Origin: Shimia sp039969785
GTDB lineage: Bacteria; Pseudomonadota; Alphaproteobacteria; Rhodobacterales; Rhodobacteraceae
Length of the DNA stretch: 64,000 nt
Direction of reading: 5' to 3'
NCBI RefSeq assembly: GCF_039969785.1
Contig: NZ_JBDVNC010000034.1
Span: forward strand, 1-64,000
Shown here: positions 26,838 to 35,052 of the stretch, one piece after another
Layout of the letters: the number at the start of each line of letters is the position of its first letter
How positions within the stretch are numbered: position 1 is the first letter of the stretch
Notes under the pieces: model-generated
Seen by the model: the letters and a program-made list of their open reading frames with translations, nothing else
Told to the model about the DNA's origin: nothing
The model's database searches: none
Program-made: the position numbers and the translations under genes

Positions 26838-26907
26838 GTGCCTGTAAAATCCTTCGCAAAATATCTAGGGCACCCGGCTGCAAAAGGGAATTGCACAAAA
26901 CCTTAAC

Positions 26908-26936
26908 TTGACCTTGTTAGCGTTAACACATAGCAA
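26908..26936 (+). promoter_or_regulatory. Candidate pyk promoter
   Basis: TTGACC (26908-26913) and TAGCAA (26931-26936) are 17 bases apart. The -35 element is good and the -10 element weak. The spacer contains a palindrome, consistent with a repressed or activated promoter. Confidence 0.45.
26915..26928. promoter_or_regulatory. LacI-type palindrome before pyk (CceR-like)
   Basis: TGTTAGCGTTAACA has perfect TGTTA/TAACA arms around GCGT. It resembles the operator I recall for CceR, the LacI-family regulator of central carbon metabolism in Rhodobacterales, for which pyruvate kinase is a logical target. It sits inside the promoter spacer. Confidence 0.6.
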
Positions 26937-26991
26937 GGGCACGATTTTGATACGTCGCAGCGGGGGCGACGCAACGACGGATGATGAGAAA

Positions 26992-28437
26992 ATGAGACGC
27001 TTAAGAAATGTGAAAATCGTGGCCACGCTGGGCCCGGCCTCGGAAACATATGACATGATCCGGGCGCTGCATGAAACAGGTGCGGATGTTTTCCGCCTGA
27101 ACATGAGCCACGGCACACATGACGAAATTCGAGAAAAACACCGCATTATCCGGCAGGTAGAAAAAGACCTGCAAAGCCCGATCGCCATTCTGGCTGACCT
27201 TCAGGGACCAAAATTGCGCGTAGGCGCCTTTGCCAATGGCTCTGAAGATCTGGAAGTTGGCGCGGCGTTCCGGTTGGATCTGGACCCGGCAGAAGGCGAT
27301 ATCAACCGTGTTTGCCTGCCGCATCCTGAAATTTTTCAGGCTTTGGAGCCGGGTGCGAACCTGTTGGTCAACGACGGTAAGATTCGCCTTAAGGTCGAAA
27401 ACTGTGGCGAAGATCACGCCAATTGTGTGGTTGTGATCGGTGGCGCGATCTCGAATCGCAAAGGTGTGAACGTGCCTGACGTTGTGCTGCCTTTGGCTGC
27501 GCTGAGTGAAAAGGACCGTGAGGATCTGGAATTTGCCTGTGGACTGGGTGTCGACTGGTTGGCGCTGAGCTTTGTTCAGCGTCCTGCAGACGTGGAAGAA
27601 GCCCGCACGTTGGCGCAGGGCCGCGCGTCGATCCTGTCCAAAATTGAGAAACCGCAAGCGGTAGAATCATTTGACGACATCCTTGCCGTTTCTGACGGTA
27701 TTATGGTTGCGCGTGGTGATCTGGGTGTGGAATTGCCAGTTGCGGCGGTGCCTCCGATCCAGAAACAGCTGGTGCGCAAATGTCGTTTTGCTGCCAAACC
27801 GGTGATTGTGGCGACTCAAATGCTGGAAAGCATGATCGAAAGCCCGATGCCAACCCGCGCCGAAGTCAGCGACGTGTCCGGTGCCATCTATGAAGGCGCG
27901 GATGCGATTATGTTGTCTGCGGAATCTGCCGCCGGTCAGTTCCCGTTGGAAGCGGTGTCTACCATGAACGATGTCGCCATCGAGGTGGAAAACGATCCCA
28001 CCTATCGTCTGGTGATCGACGCATCGCGCAAGGCCCCCCGGTCAAGTGTTGCAGACGCAATCGTTGCAGCGGCACGTGAAGTTGCCGAGACCACCGAAGT
28101 GGCCGCAATCTGTTGTTTCTCGCAATCGGGCACAACGGCATTGCTGATCGCGCGCGAACGTCCCCGTGTGCCAATTGTGGCCATGACATCGTTGCGTGGC
28201 ACAGCCCGTCGACTGGCGCTCAGCTGGGGTACAAACTGTGTGATCACCTCAGAAGTGTCCCGCTTTAAGATGGCGGTTGTTGCTGCGTCCCGCGCGGCAT
28301 GTGGTCTGGGTTATGCTCAGAAGGAAGACCAGATTGTTGTGACAGCAGGTCTGCCGTTCAACATGCCGGGTTCGACCAACATCCTTCGGGTTGCGCCTTG
28401 TGATGAACGTTTGATTTTCAACATGGAAACCGAGTAG
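26992..28437 (+). CDS. pyk: Pyruvate kinase
   Basis: Pyruvate kinase transfers phosphate from phosphoenolpyruvate to ADP, the last step of glycolysis and of the Entner-Doudoroff route. The 481-residue protein has the N-terminal KIVATLGPAS, FRLNMSHG, SKIEKP with its active-site Lys and Glu, MVARGDLGVELP, and ATQMLESMIESPMPTRAEVSD, plus a full regulatory C domain. The longer frame starts with TTG at 26908 inside the promoter and is rejected. ATG 26992 begins MRRLRNVKIV and is preceded only by a weak site. A small membrane protein gene follows. Confidence 0.96.
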   Translation: MRRLRNVKIVATLGPASETYDMIRALHETGADVFRLNMSHGTHDEIREKHRIIRQVEKDLQSPIAILADLQGPKLRVGAFANGSEDLEVGAAFRLDLDPAEGDINRVCLPHPEIFQALEPGANLLVNDGKIRLKVENCGEDHANCVVVIGGAISNRKGVNVPDVVLPLAALSEKDREDLEFACGLGVDWLALSFVQRPADVEEARTLAQGRASILSKIEKPQAVESFDDILAVSDGIMVARGDLGVELPVAAVPPIQKQLVRKCRFAAKPVIVATQMLESMIESPMPTRAEVSDVSGAIYEGADAIMLSAESAAGQFPLEAVSTMNDVAIEVENDPTYRLVIDASRKAPRSSVADAIVAAAREVAETTEVAAICCFSQSGTTALLIARERPRVPIVAMTSLRGTARRLALSWGTNCVITSEVSRFKMAVVAASRAACGLGYAQKEDQIVVTAGLPFNMPGSTNILRVAPCDERLIFNMETE

Positions 28438-28442
28438 GTATG

Positions 28443-28460
28443 TCCCCGGGCAACCGGGGA
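28443..28460 (+). promoter_or_regulatory. Hairpin with GNRA loop between pyk and the small ORF
   Basis: TCCCCGG (28443-28449) pairs perfectly with CCGGGGA (28454-28460) around GCAA, a GNRA-type tetraloop. No T run follows. Its 3' arm contains GGGGA, the only plausible ribosome binding site of the small ORF at 28471, so it may restrain translation. Confidence 0.55.
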
Positions 28461-28470
28461 ATACTTTGAC

Positions 28471-28695
28471 ATGGCGACCGATTACCTGATGACAGTTGGC
28501 TTGGTAATCGGTCTGTTTTCCATCCCGGCGATGTTGTCAGCCTATGCGGATGAACGGTTTCCGCGCGGCCCTATGGCAGCCTTCATTCTGTCAGCCGCTA
28601 TTATTGTCCTTGCCTGGGCGATGAACCCCGCACTTTACACCTTTGCTGAGCTGCCAAATGTGGTTGTACGGGTGATCGCGGATATCGTTAAATAA
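28471..28695 (+). CDS. Small two-helix membrane protein
   Basis: A 74-residue protein that I do not recognise beyond its type. It has two hydrophobic segments (about 5-24 and 35-52), the charged break SAYADERFPRGP between them, and a C-terminal tail of moderate hydrophobicity. The first residues are MATDYLMTVGLVIGLFSIPA. It starts 34 bases after pyk on the same strand, so it is probably co-transcribed with pyk and less expressed. GGGGA at 28456-28460 is the only ribosome binding site visible and lies within a hairpin. Confidence 0.7.
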   Translation: MATDYLMTVGLVIGLFSIPAMLSAYADERFPRGPMAAFILSAAIIVLAWAMNPALYTFAELPNVVVRVIADIVK

Positions 28696-28699
28696 GCCC

Positions 28700-28728
28700 T
28701 TGCAGTTAAGTGTTTTGGCGACTATACG
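28700..28728 (+). promoter_or_regulatory. Candidate rpmI-rplT promoter
   Basis: TTGCAG (28700-28705) and TATACG (28723-28728) are separated by 17 bases, just after the small ORF ends. The roughly 75-base leader that would follow is GC-rich and able to fold, as expected for autoregulated L20 operons. Confidence 0.5.
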
Positions 28729-28806
28729 GCGCCTCTATTCGCGCGACCGGCCTGAAAGGCATGCCGAGTCGCGTTTGTCACCGACCGAATACTAAAGGAG
28801 ACGGAA

Positions 28807-29007
28807 ATGCCTAAGATGAAGACCAAGTCGAGCGCCAAGAAGCGCTTTAAGGTCACTGCCACAGGCAAAGTACTGGCTGGCCAAGCTGGTAAGCGCCACG
28901 GCATGATCAAACGCACCCGCAAATTCATTCGTGACGCCCGTGGCACCACGACCTTGTCTGCCCCAGACGCCAAGATCGTCAAGGGCTTTATGCCCTACGA
29001 CCGCTAA
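28807..29007 (+). CDS. rpmI: 50S ribosomal protein L35
   Basis: A 66-residue L35 of the large ribosomal subunit. It begins MPKMKTKSSAKKRF, the family signature, and contains GKRHGMIKRTRKFIR. AAAGGAGA precedes the ATG. rplT follows after 14 bases, the usual pairing. infC, which often precedes rpmI, is not here; a candidate promoter and leader lie directly upstream instead. Confidence 0.98.
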   Translation: MPKMKTKSSAKKRFKVTATGKVLAGQAGKRHGMIKRTRKFIRDARGTTTLSAPDAKIVKGFMPYDR

Positions 29008-29021
29008 GAGGAGATTGAGAT

Positions 29022-29387
29022 ATGTCCCGCGTTAAAGGTGGTACCGTTACCCACGCCCGTCACAAAAAAGTCGTCAATGCCGCAAAAGGCTATTATGGCC
29101 GTCGCAAAAATACCTTCAAGGTAGCGCGTCAGGCCGTCGACAAGGCGAACCAGTATGCAACCCGCGACCGTAAGAACCGCAAGCGCAATTTCCGCGCGCT
29201 GTGGATCCAGCGGATCAACGCAGCCGTGCGCAGCCACGACGAAGCACTGACATACAGCCGCTTCATCAATGGTCTGACATTGGCCGGCATTGAAGTGGAC
29301 CGTAAGGTTCTGGCCGATCTGGCCGTGCACGAGCCCGAGGCATTCACTGCCATCGTGGATCAGGCGAAAGCCGCGCTGCCTGCATAA
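29022..29387 (+). CDS. rplT: 50S ribosomal protein L20
   Basis: A 121-residue L20, which binds 23S rRNA early in large-subunit assembly and represses its own operon in many bacteria. It shows MSRVKGGTVTHARHKKV, the basic N-terminal extension, then KGYYGRRKNTFKVARQAV and LWIQRINAAVR. AGAGGAG precedes the ATG. A strong terminator follows 27 bases after the stop, so rpmI-rplT is a closed two-gene unit. Confidence 0.98.
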   Translation: MSRVKGGTVTHARHKKVVNAAKGYYGRRKNTFKVARQAVDKANQYATRDRKNRKRNFRALWIQRINAAVRSHDEALTYSRFINGLTLAGIEVDRKVLADLAVHEPEAFTAIVDQAKAALPA

Positions 29388-29414
29388 GCGGCCCGTCGGT
29401 TTAAAGATAAAAAG

Positions 29415-29448
29415 ACCCCGTCAGCATCGCTGGCGGGGTTTTCTTTTT
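29415..29448 (+). terminator. Rho-independent terminator after rplT
   Basis: ACCCCGTCAGC (29415-29425) pairs with GCTGGCGGGGT (29429-29439), one G-U pair included, across three bases. TTTTCTTTTT follows. This is a textbook terminator. Confidence 0.93.
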
Positions 29449-29492
29449 GCGCGGGCCGTGGCTTGCTGCAAACACATAACACAGGCGTCCCA

Positions 29493-30212
29493 ATGTCAGA
29501 CCCTTTTTGTCATCACCCCCGGCTTGCCGGGCTGATCACACCTCCTGCTGAGTCGTCGTTTCGCGAATTCGACCCAGCCAACATAAATGAGATCGTGCGG
29601 GCAAACGGCGCGCCGGAAGATTGGATGTTATCGGACGAGCTGCGTTCTGCAGATCGGATGGCGACGCTTGAAGGGCGTTGGGAACAGGATCTTTGGGTGT
29701 TTGCCTATGGCTCATTGATGTGGGATCCGGGTGTGCATTTTGACGAGGTTCGCCGCGGGTTCGCGCCCGGGGTCGAGCGGCGCTTTATCCTGTGTGACCG
29801 GTTTGGCGGACGTGGCACACAGGACGCACCGGGCGTTATGGCGGCGCTGGAAACCGGGGCGGGCTGTAACGGGCTGGCATTTCGGGTGACACGCGACAAC
29901 ATCGATTGTGAAACCGAGCTTTTGTGGCGCCGTGAACGCTTGGGCAATGCCTATCATTCCGAATTCATTGCCGTTGAAACTGACCATGGCACCATTCAGG
30001 CGCTGGCGTTTCTGGCCAATCACGAGGCGGAACTGATCGTGCCCGACCTGAGCCACGAAGATCAGGTAAGGTATTGTGCAACCGGCAAAGGCTGGCTGGG
30101 CACCAGCTTCGACTATGTCGCCAATTTGGCCGAACATTTTGAAACGATGGGGATCGAGGACGCGGGTGTGACCCGGTTGCTACGTGATGCGCGTGCGTTT
30201 CGCGGAGAGTGA
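29493..30212 (+). CDS. Gamma-glutamylcyclotransferase, ChaC family
   Basis: A 239-residue ChaC-like protein, predicted to release 5-oxoproline from glutathione or gamma-glutamyl peptides. The glycine-rich substrate loop reads VFAYGSLMWDPG, the family mark. RRFILCDRFGGRGT and CETELLWRRERLG follow, with the catalytic Glu expected in that region. ATG 29493 is chosen over a TTG at 29463; the ribosome binding site is poor in both cases. Convergent with a cyclase gene, 12 bases apart. Confidence 0.85.
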   Translation: MSDPFCHHPRLAGLITPPAESSFREFDPANINEIVRANGAPEDWMLSDELRSADRMATLEGRWEQDLWVFAYGSLMWDPGVHFDEVRRGFAPGVERRFILCDRFGGRGTQDAPGVMAALETGAGCNGLAFRVTRDNIDCETELLWRRERLGNAYHSEFIAVETDHGTIQALAFLANHEAELIVPDLSHEDQVRYCATGKGWLGTSFDYVANLAEHFETMGIEDAGVTRLLRDARAFRGE

Positions 30213-30224
30213 CAAACATGGTGC

Positions 30225-31154
30225 TTAGTCGCTGGGTTTGGACACTTTTTGGATCAGAGCCACCAGGATCAACGCCCCAACTGGCCACAAAGCCCATGCG
30301 TGCCCGCTCCAGCTAAACAAGTTGATCCCAATGAGCCCGGCAGACAGTATCACAGTGCGTACCGGTAGGGGGCCAATGGACTCGCGGTCCAGTATGTCTT
30401 CGCCCCATATCAGCCCCGACACGACCAGAGCGACCAGAACTACCCAATGTGTCCAGAACCCATCGCCTGTGAACAGGTCCGCCAAGACCAGCCCGCCGGT
30501 TGCCAAGAGCCCAACTTTTACCGTCCGTTTAAACGCGTCAGAGCCAAGATCAACCGGACCGGTTGGTGGGAACCTTTGCACCCCGATATCAGGGGTTTCA
30601 TGTGGCTTTTTGTTCGGCCGGTTCTTTTGGAAGGTTTTCTTTTGGCGCACACCGGTCGACACCCGATAAATGGGTACGTCTTCGGTCAGGTTCTTTGGAC
30701 GTTGCTCGCCAAGGTATTCAAACCCAATGGACAGCTTGGCGTGCACCTGATCATAAACCTGTTGTGAGATCAGCACCCCGCCGGGTTCCGCCATGGTTTG
30801 CAGGCGGGCGGCCAAGTTGACACCTTCCCCGATCAAATCCTCACCGTCGACGATCACGTCGCCCAGATGCACCCCGATACGGAATTGCAGGCCCTGTTCG
30901 CGCAGGCCCAGTTCCTGTTGGGCTTCGATGGCACATTGCACGGCTTCGACAACAGACGGAAATTCGGCAATCAGCCCGTCTCCGGCAGTGTTCGCAATGC
31001 GTCCGTCGTGACGCTCGATCAGCTTGGCAAACACGGCCCGCGCCGCGTGCAGGTCGGCATAGGTGCCCTCTTCGTCGAGGTCCATGGCCGTGCTGAACCC
31101 TGCGGCGTCCGCCGACAGGATCGTTGTGAGTTTGCGTGTGACTTTTTCAGACAT
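30225..31154 (-). CDS. Class III cyclase-like membrane protein
   Basis: A 309-residue protein with an N-terminal cyclase homology domain and C-terminal hydrophobic helices (about 220-300). Metal aspartates are present in ILSADAAGFST and AGDGLIAEF, and the transition-state Asn/Arg in EGVNLAARL. The lysine that selects adenine is Asn here (IANTAGD). A basic linker (FQKNRPNKKPHE) joins the domain to the membrane part, an inverted order compared with most membrane cyclases. The frame runs on to 32594, but that part is antisense to pheS. GGAAC lies five bases before ATG 31154. Confidence 0.82.
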   Translation of the reverse strand: MSEKVTRKLTTILSADAAGFSTAMDLDEEGTYADLHAARAVFAKLIERHDGRIANTAGDGLIAEFPSVVEAVQCAIEAQQELGLREQGLQFRIGVHLGDVIVDGEDLIGEGVNLAARLQTMAEPGGVLISQQVYDQVHAKLSIGFEYLGEQRPKNLTEDVPIYRVSTGVRQKKTFQKNRPNKKPHETPDIGVQRFPPTGPVDLGSDAFKRTVKVGLLATGGLVLADLFTGDGFWTHWVVLVALVVSGLIWGEDILDRESIGPLPVRTVILSAGLIGINLFSWSGHAWALWPVGALILVALIQKVSKPSD

Positions 31155-31334
31155 AATTGTTCCAACGGGGTTGTCGAGAACATGGGGATGTTCGCGGTCG
31201 AGCGCAAGATGGCCCGCGTGATCCGGCCGGATGTGTTGTGAAACGGAGGGTGCCCACGGGAAACCGCGTCGGGGTGGTCTTGCTTTCGCGCGCCTATGTG
31301 GTAGCAGGACGCAAGCAGAATTTGAGGGACCGTC

Positions 31335-32405
31335 ATGGACGATCTGAAGGCAAAATACCTGAGCCAGATTTCGCAAGCCGCCGATGAGGCCACGCTGGAA
31401 GCGATCCGTGTCGCCGCGGTTGGTAAAAAGGGCGAAGTCGCGTTGAAAATGCGTGAGCTGGGCAAGATGACAGCCGAAGAACGGCAGGTCATGGGCCCCA
31501 AGCTGAACGCGCTGAAGGACGAGATCAACAGTGCGCTGGCAGCCAAGAAAGTGGCGTTGGCCGATGCCGCGCTGGATGAGCGACTGAAAACCGAATGGCT
31601 GGACGTGACGATGCCTGCGCGCGCTCGGCGTCAGGGCTCGATCCATCCGATCAGTCAGGTCACCGAGGAAGTCACCGCAATCTTTGCGGATATGGGTTTC
31701 GCCGTGGCCGAAGGGCCGCAGATCGAAACCGACTGGTATAATTTTGACGCGCTGAACATTCCCGGACATCACCCAGCCCGTGCCGAGATGGACACGTTTT
31801 ACACACACCGTGCTGAAGGCGATAATCGCCCGCCACATGTGCTGCGCACGCATACTTCGCCGGTGCAGATCCGGACGATGGAAAAAACCGGCGCACCGAT
31901 CCGCATCATTTGCCCGGGCCGTGTGTATCGCGCCGATTATGACCAGACTCACACACCGATGTTCCATCAGGTCGAAGGTCTGGCGCTGGGCAAAGATATC
32001 TCGATGGCCAACCTGAAATGGGTTCTGGAAGAATTCTTTTCGGCGTTTTTCGGCACTCATGTGGAAACCCGTTTCCGCGCCTCGCATTTCCCGTTCACGG
32101 AACCCTCTGCCGAGGTGGATATCCAGTGCAGCTGGGAAGGTGGCACGGTCAAAGTGGGTGAAGGCAATGACTGGCTTGAGGTTCTGGGGTCCGGCATGGT
32201 GCATCCCAATGTTCTGAGAGCTGGGGGAATTGACCCGGACGAATATCAGGGCTTTGCCTTTGGTATCGGGATCGACCGTCTGGCGATGCTGAAATACGGC
32301 ATCCCCGATCTGCGTGCGTTCTTTGACAGCGACCTGCGCTGGCTGCGCCATTATGGCTTTGCCGCGCTGGATCAGCCGACGCTGCATGGCGGTCTGAGCC
32401 GCTAG
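31335..32405 (+). CDS. pheS: Phenylalanyl-tRNA synthetase alpha subunit
   Basis: PheS is the catalytic subunit of the alpha2beta2 enzyme that charges tRNA-Phe. The 356-residue protein has an N-terminal coiled coil (about 1-85) for tRNA binding, then the class II core. Motif 2 is visible in RVYRADYDQTHTPMFHQVEG, and motif 3 in FGIGIDRLAML. GAGGGA precedes ATG 31335. A terminator ends the transcript, and pheT starts only at 35547, so the pair is not an operon here. Confidence 0.97.
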   Translation: MDDLKAKYLSQISQAADEATLEAIRVAAVGKKGEVALKMRELGKMTAEERQVMGPKLNALKDEINSALAAKKVALADAALDERLKTEWLDVTMPARARRQGSIHPISQVTEEVTAIFADMGFAVAEGPQIETDWYNFDALNIPGHHPARAEMDTFYTHRAEGDNRPPHVLRTHTSPVQIRTMEKTGAPIRIICPGRVYRADYDQTHTPMFHQVEGLALGKDISMANLKWVLEEFFSAFFGTHVETRFRASHFPFTEPSAEVDIQCSWEGGTVKVGEGNDWLEVLGSGMVHPNVLRAGGIDPDEYQGFAFGIGIDRLAMLKYGIPDLRAFFDSDLRWLRHYGFAALDQPTLHGGLSR

Positions 32406-32439
32406 AACAGTAGCTTCGTATATCCAGAGAGATCGTAAG

Positions 32440-32462
32440 AGCCGCCTTTTTGGCGGCTTTTT
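32440..32462 (+). terminator. Rho-independent terminator after pheS
   Basis: AGCCGCC (32440-32446) pairs with GGCGGCT (32452-32458) across five T residues, followed by a T run. It separates pheS from the amidotransferase gene. Confidence 0.9.
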
Positions 32463-32538
32463 CATTTTGGCGGCCGCGTTATGTCCCAAAGCCCGTCTTG
32501 CTGTGTAGTATGAGGGTCGCGACAAAGGGTGAGAGACC

Positions 32539-33309
32539 ATGACCACAATTTCAATTCTGGAAGGCAATCCGCCCGTTTTGTTACAGCAAGGCAAATCTGC
32601 TGCCTTGCCTTTTGTGACCTGTTTGATGGCGCTGGATGCGAGCGCGTCATTGCAGATGGTCTGTCCCTACGCCGTGGATGTGACAGACGAAATGATTGAT
32701 TGGGCAGATGGGGTTGTGTTCAGCGGTGCGGGGACCGTGTGGTCGGCTGCCGCGTCTGAGGCGGCGCCTCAGAGGGCGGCGATGCAGCGTGGTTTTGGCA
32801 AAGGCGTTCCGGTTTGGGGATCGTGCAACGGGATGCAACTGGCGTCCGTGGTGTTGGGCGGCGATTTAGGTGTTTCTGCGAATGGCGATGAATGTGGGGT
32901 GGCGCGCGATATCGCGCTGACACAAGCGGGGGTGGCCCATCCGATGATGACCGGCAAAGCCCCGGTTTTTGCGTCGCCATGTTCGCACCGGGATGAAGTG
33001 CAGACCTTGCCGGGCGGGGCCATTCTGATCGCCGGGAACGACCATTCACCAGTGCAGGCGATGGTTTACGAAAAAGACGGCGTTGATTTCTGGGGGGTGC
33101 AGTACCACCCGGAATGCTCCGCCCCTGATATTGCCGGTTGGATGCGGGGACGCGGGCCGGACTTTGCTCAGTTGGCGGATAATCTGGAACAGGCTGAAGC
33201 TGATCCGGCAGCGGCCGCAAGAATTGGTGCGACACCTCAGGAACTGGCGTTCTCACAGCGCACGCAAGAATTGTCCAATTGGTTGTCCCACGTCAAAGCC
33301 CGCGCCTAG
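32539..33309 (+). CDS. Class I glutamine amidotransferase-like protein
   Basis: A 256-residue GATase1-type protein. The nucleophile elbow is GSCNGMQLAS, and the His-Glu pair lies in GVQYHPECS, so all three catalytic residues are present. The stand-alone domain resembles GMP-synthase-like amidotransferases acting on gamma-glutamyl compounds, but no acceptor domain or partner is adjacent and the substrate is unknown. The ATG follows GAGAGACC. Its 3' end overlaps the convergent DUF2652 gene by four bases. Confidence 0.87.
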   Translation: MTTISILEGNPPVLLQQGKSAALPFVTCLMALDASASLQMVCPYAVDVTDEMIDWADGVVFSGAGTVWSAAASEAAPQRAAMQRGFGKGVPVWGSCNGMQLASVVLGGDLGVSANGDECGVARDIALTQAGVAHPMMTGKAPVFASPCSHRDEVQTLPGGAILIAGNDHSPVQAMVYEKDGVDFWGVQYHPECSAPDIAGWMRGRGPDFAQLADNLEQAEADPAAAARIGATPQELAFSQRTQELSNWLSHVKARA

Positions 33310-34415
33310 GCGGCGAGCTTCTCCCCCAGCGCCTTAATCCTCGTGATACGGTTTTCCTTGTCGGGGACGATAATGCTCTTGAGCTTTTTCTGAACCATCC
33401 CGTTCATCAGTTTGCCCATGAATTTGGTCGATTTAGGTTTTTCAAAACGAAGTTTGATCATTGTGCCGTCACCCATCTCGACCAGTTCCATGGTTTCCAG
33501 CATGGACAGGCCCATTGGCAAATTGTACCGGCCGGTGACGTATTCACCCGGATTCCAGTCCACAATCTCAAATGGGAATATTTCGTCGCCGTGATAGCAG
33601 TGATACGTCGTGCCCGGTTCAATTTTGCCGTTATTGGTGTTCAAAAGTTCAACCTGATCCGCGCCGATCCATTCCGCGCGCAAGTCCGGTCGGGTGCAGA
33701 TCGTAAAGGCGATATCCGGTGAAACCGGCACAGGGATAATCCATTCTTCCATCAGCAGGTCTGCGCCACCGTCGATGAATGTTCTATCGGTGCCGCGTCG
33801 ACGTTCCCAAGCGGCGCGCATATCGCGCACCACAAATTCGACATCGCCAATATGTTCAATGTTTTCGGAGTGAAACTCTGAATCGTCAAAGTATTCGACC
33901 ATGTCCATTGTGCGCAGAGCGTCACATGTAATCAGTGTATAGGCGTTCAGCCCGGTAGTTTCCTTCACGCTGTTCTTGAGAAGTCGAAAGGACGTAATAA
34001 CGTCCTGCCCAGCCAATTCCTCCCGGTCGCCTGTTTCTTGAATAACGCACTCGCCATGGTGCACCACGATTTTTAGCTCCAATGCGTTTACATTCGAACA
34101 GGCATCACAAGGGCAACTGGTATTGATCAGCATTTTCTCTTTGCTGCGGGCAAAAACGCAATACAGCTGCTCTGAGAAGTCCAGAATGAACTGTTTGGTC
34201 ATCACATCACTCTCAAACGCATAGGCAAAGACGGCATCTCCCTGAAGCCCCGAGATTTTCATTGGGGTTCTTATGGCTGGGACGAGGTCACCAAAGAGAG
34301 ACTCCAAAATTCCCTTGGCGTGCTCGATGGCTGTTTCGGCCATGAATTTGGTATATCCCGAAATATCCGCAATCACGAAAAAGGCGGTTTTTACGCCGCT
34401 GTCTGGCTTGGCCAT
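33306..34415 (-). CDS. DUF2652 (cyclase-like) and SRPBCC fusion protein
   Basis: A 369-residue two-domain protein. The N-terminal half is DUF2652, distantly cyclase-like: FFVIADISGYTKFM keeps the first metal-site Asp, and SGLQGDAVFAYAF the second. The short insert CPCDACSNV carries three close cysteines and could bind metal. The C-terminal half (about 215-369) is an SRPBCC/polyketide-cyclase-type lipid-binding fold. The adenine-selecting Lys and the Asn/Arg pair of true cyclases are not evident, so catalysis is doubtful. Function unknown. Confidence 0.8.
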   Translation of the reverse strand: MAKPDSGVKTAFFVIADISGYTKFMAETAIEHAKGILESLFGDLVPAIRTPMKISGLQGDAVFAYAFESDVMTKQFILDFSEQLYCVFARSKEKMLINTSCPCDACSNVNALELKIVVHHGECVIQETGDREELAGQDVITSFRLLKNSVKETTGLNAYTLITCDALRTMDMVEYFDDSEFHSENIEHIGDVEFVVRDMRAAWERRRGTDRTFIDGGADLLMEEWIIPVPVSPDIAFTICTRPDLRAEWIGADQVELLNTNNGKIEPGTTYHCYHGDEIFPFEIVDWNPGEYVTGRYNLPMGLSMLETMELVEMGDGTMIKLRFEKPKSTKFMGKLMNGMVQKKLKSIIVPDKENRITRIKALGEKLAA

Positions 34416-34469
34416 CGAACTACTCCCCTATTCTTCCCAGGGTCACTATGCGCCGAAGTCGCCCATTCT

Positions 34470-34513
34470 CAAACAAATATCGGGCGCGGCTGTTTCCATT
34501 GGCAGCCGCGCCC
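34470..34513 (-). terminator. Terminator of the SRPBCC/ArsR unit
   Basis: GGGCGCGGCTG (34482-34492) pairs perfectly with CAGCCGCGCCC (34503-34513) over a ten-base loop. On the minus strand it is followed by GATATTTGTTTG. It lies 45 bases after the SRPBCC stop. Confidence 0.75.
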
Positions 34514-34557
34514 TAGATGAAATTGGTGAGGATGGGTTCAGGCCGTCACGATGTGCC

Positions 34558-35052
34558 TCAGCCCTGAAGTTCCTTGAGGATCTCTTCCAGCATATCCATG
34601 CCTTTGCCCCAACCCTGACCCATGCCATCCATTGCGGCCTCAAAGCAGGCAATCTCTTTGTCAGTGGCCTCGTGCGGTGTCCATGTCAGGCGCAGCCGGG
34701 TTTTGTCGCCCTCGGCGTCCATGGTGACAACCGTCAGCAGCAGGCGGGGCCAGTCGGGCATCATCGGGTTGGCGGTGATCATCCAGTCGCCATCGGTGTT
34801 GGCGTGCAGCCAGACCAGCCGGGTGTGCGGGGTCACCTCGGAGTAATCCGCGCGCTGATAGTTCGAATTGCCGCCCCATTGCATTTCATGCAGCCATTCA
34901 CCGCCTTCGCGCACGTCCATCTTGTGCACGATTGACGTCACGCCTGGCCCGTACCACCGCTGGACCAGCTCAGGCTCGGTCCACGTGCGCCACACCAGCG
35001 CGGGCGGGGCATTGAAGGTGCGGTCCAGTACATATGTCGGCAATTCACTCAT
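34558..35052 (-). CDS. SRPBCC/AHSA1 domain protein
   Basis: A 164-residue single-domain protein of the activator-of-Hsp90-homology (AHSA1) type, a hydrophobic-ligand fold. It begins MSELPTYVLDRTFNAPPALV and has the typical VWRTWTEPELVQRWYGPG. Genes of this type are very often paired with an ArsR regulator, as here. ATG 35052 has GAGGAG eight bases upstream and overlaps the end of the ArsR frame by eight bases, so the two are translationally coupled. The ligand is unknown. Confidence 0.88.
   Translation of the reverse strand: MSELPTYVLDRTFNAPPALVWRTWTEPELVQRWYGPGVTSIVHKMDVREGGEWLHEMQWGGNSNYQRADYSEVTPHTRLVWLHANTDGDWMITANPMMPDWPRLLLTVVTMDAEGDKTRLRLTWTPHEATDKEIACFEAAMDGMGQGWGKGMDMLEEILKELQG

Noticed and set aside
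31155..32594. A 480-codon extension upstream of the membrane cyclase frame (minus strand)
   Set aside because: It is entirely antisense to pheS, which has all class II synthetase motifs. The cyclase has a sensible ATG at 31154.
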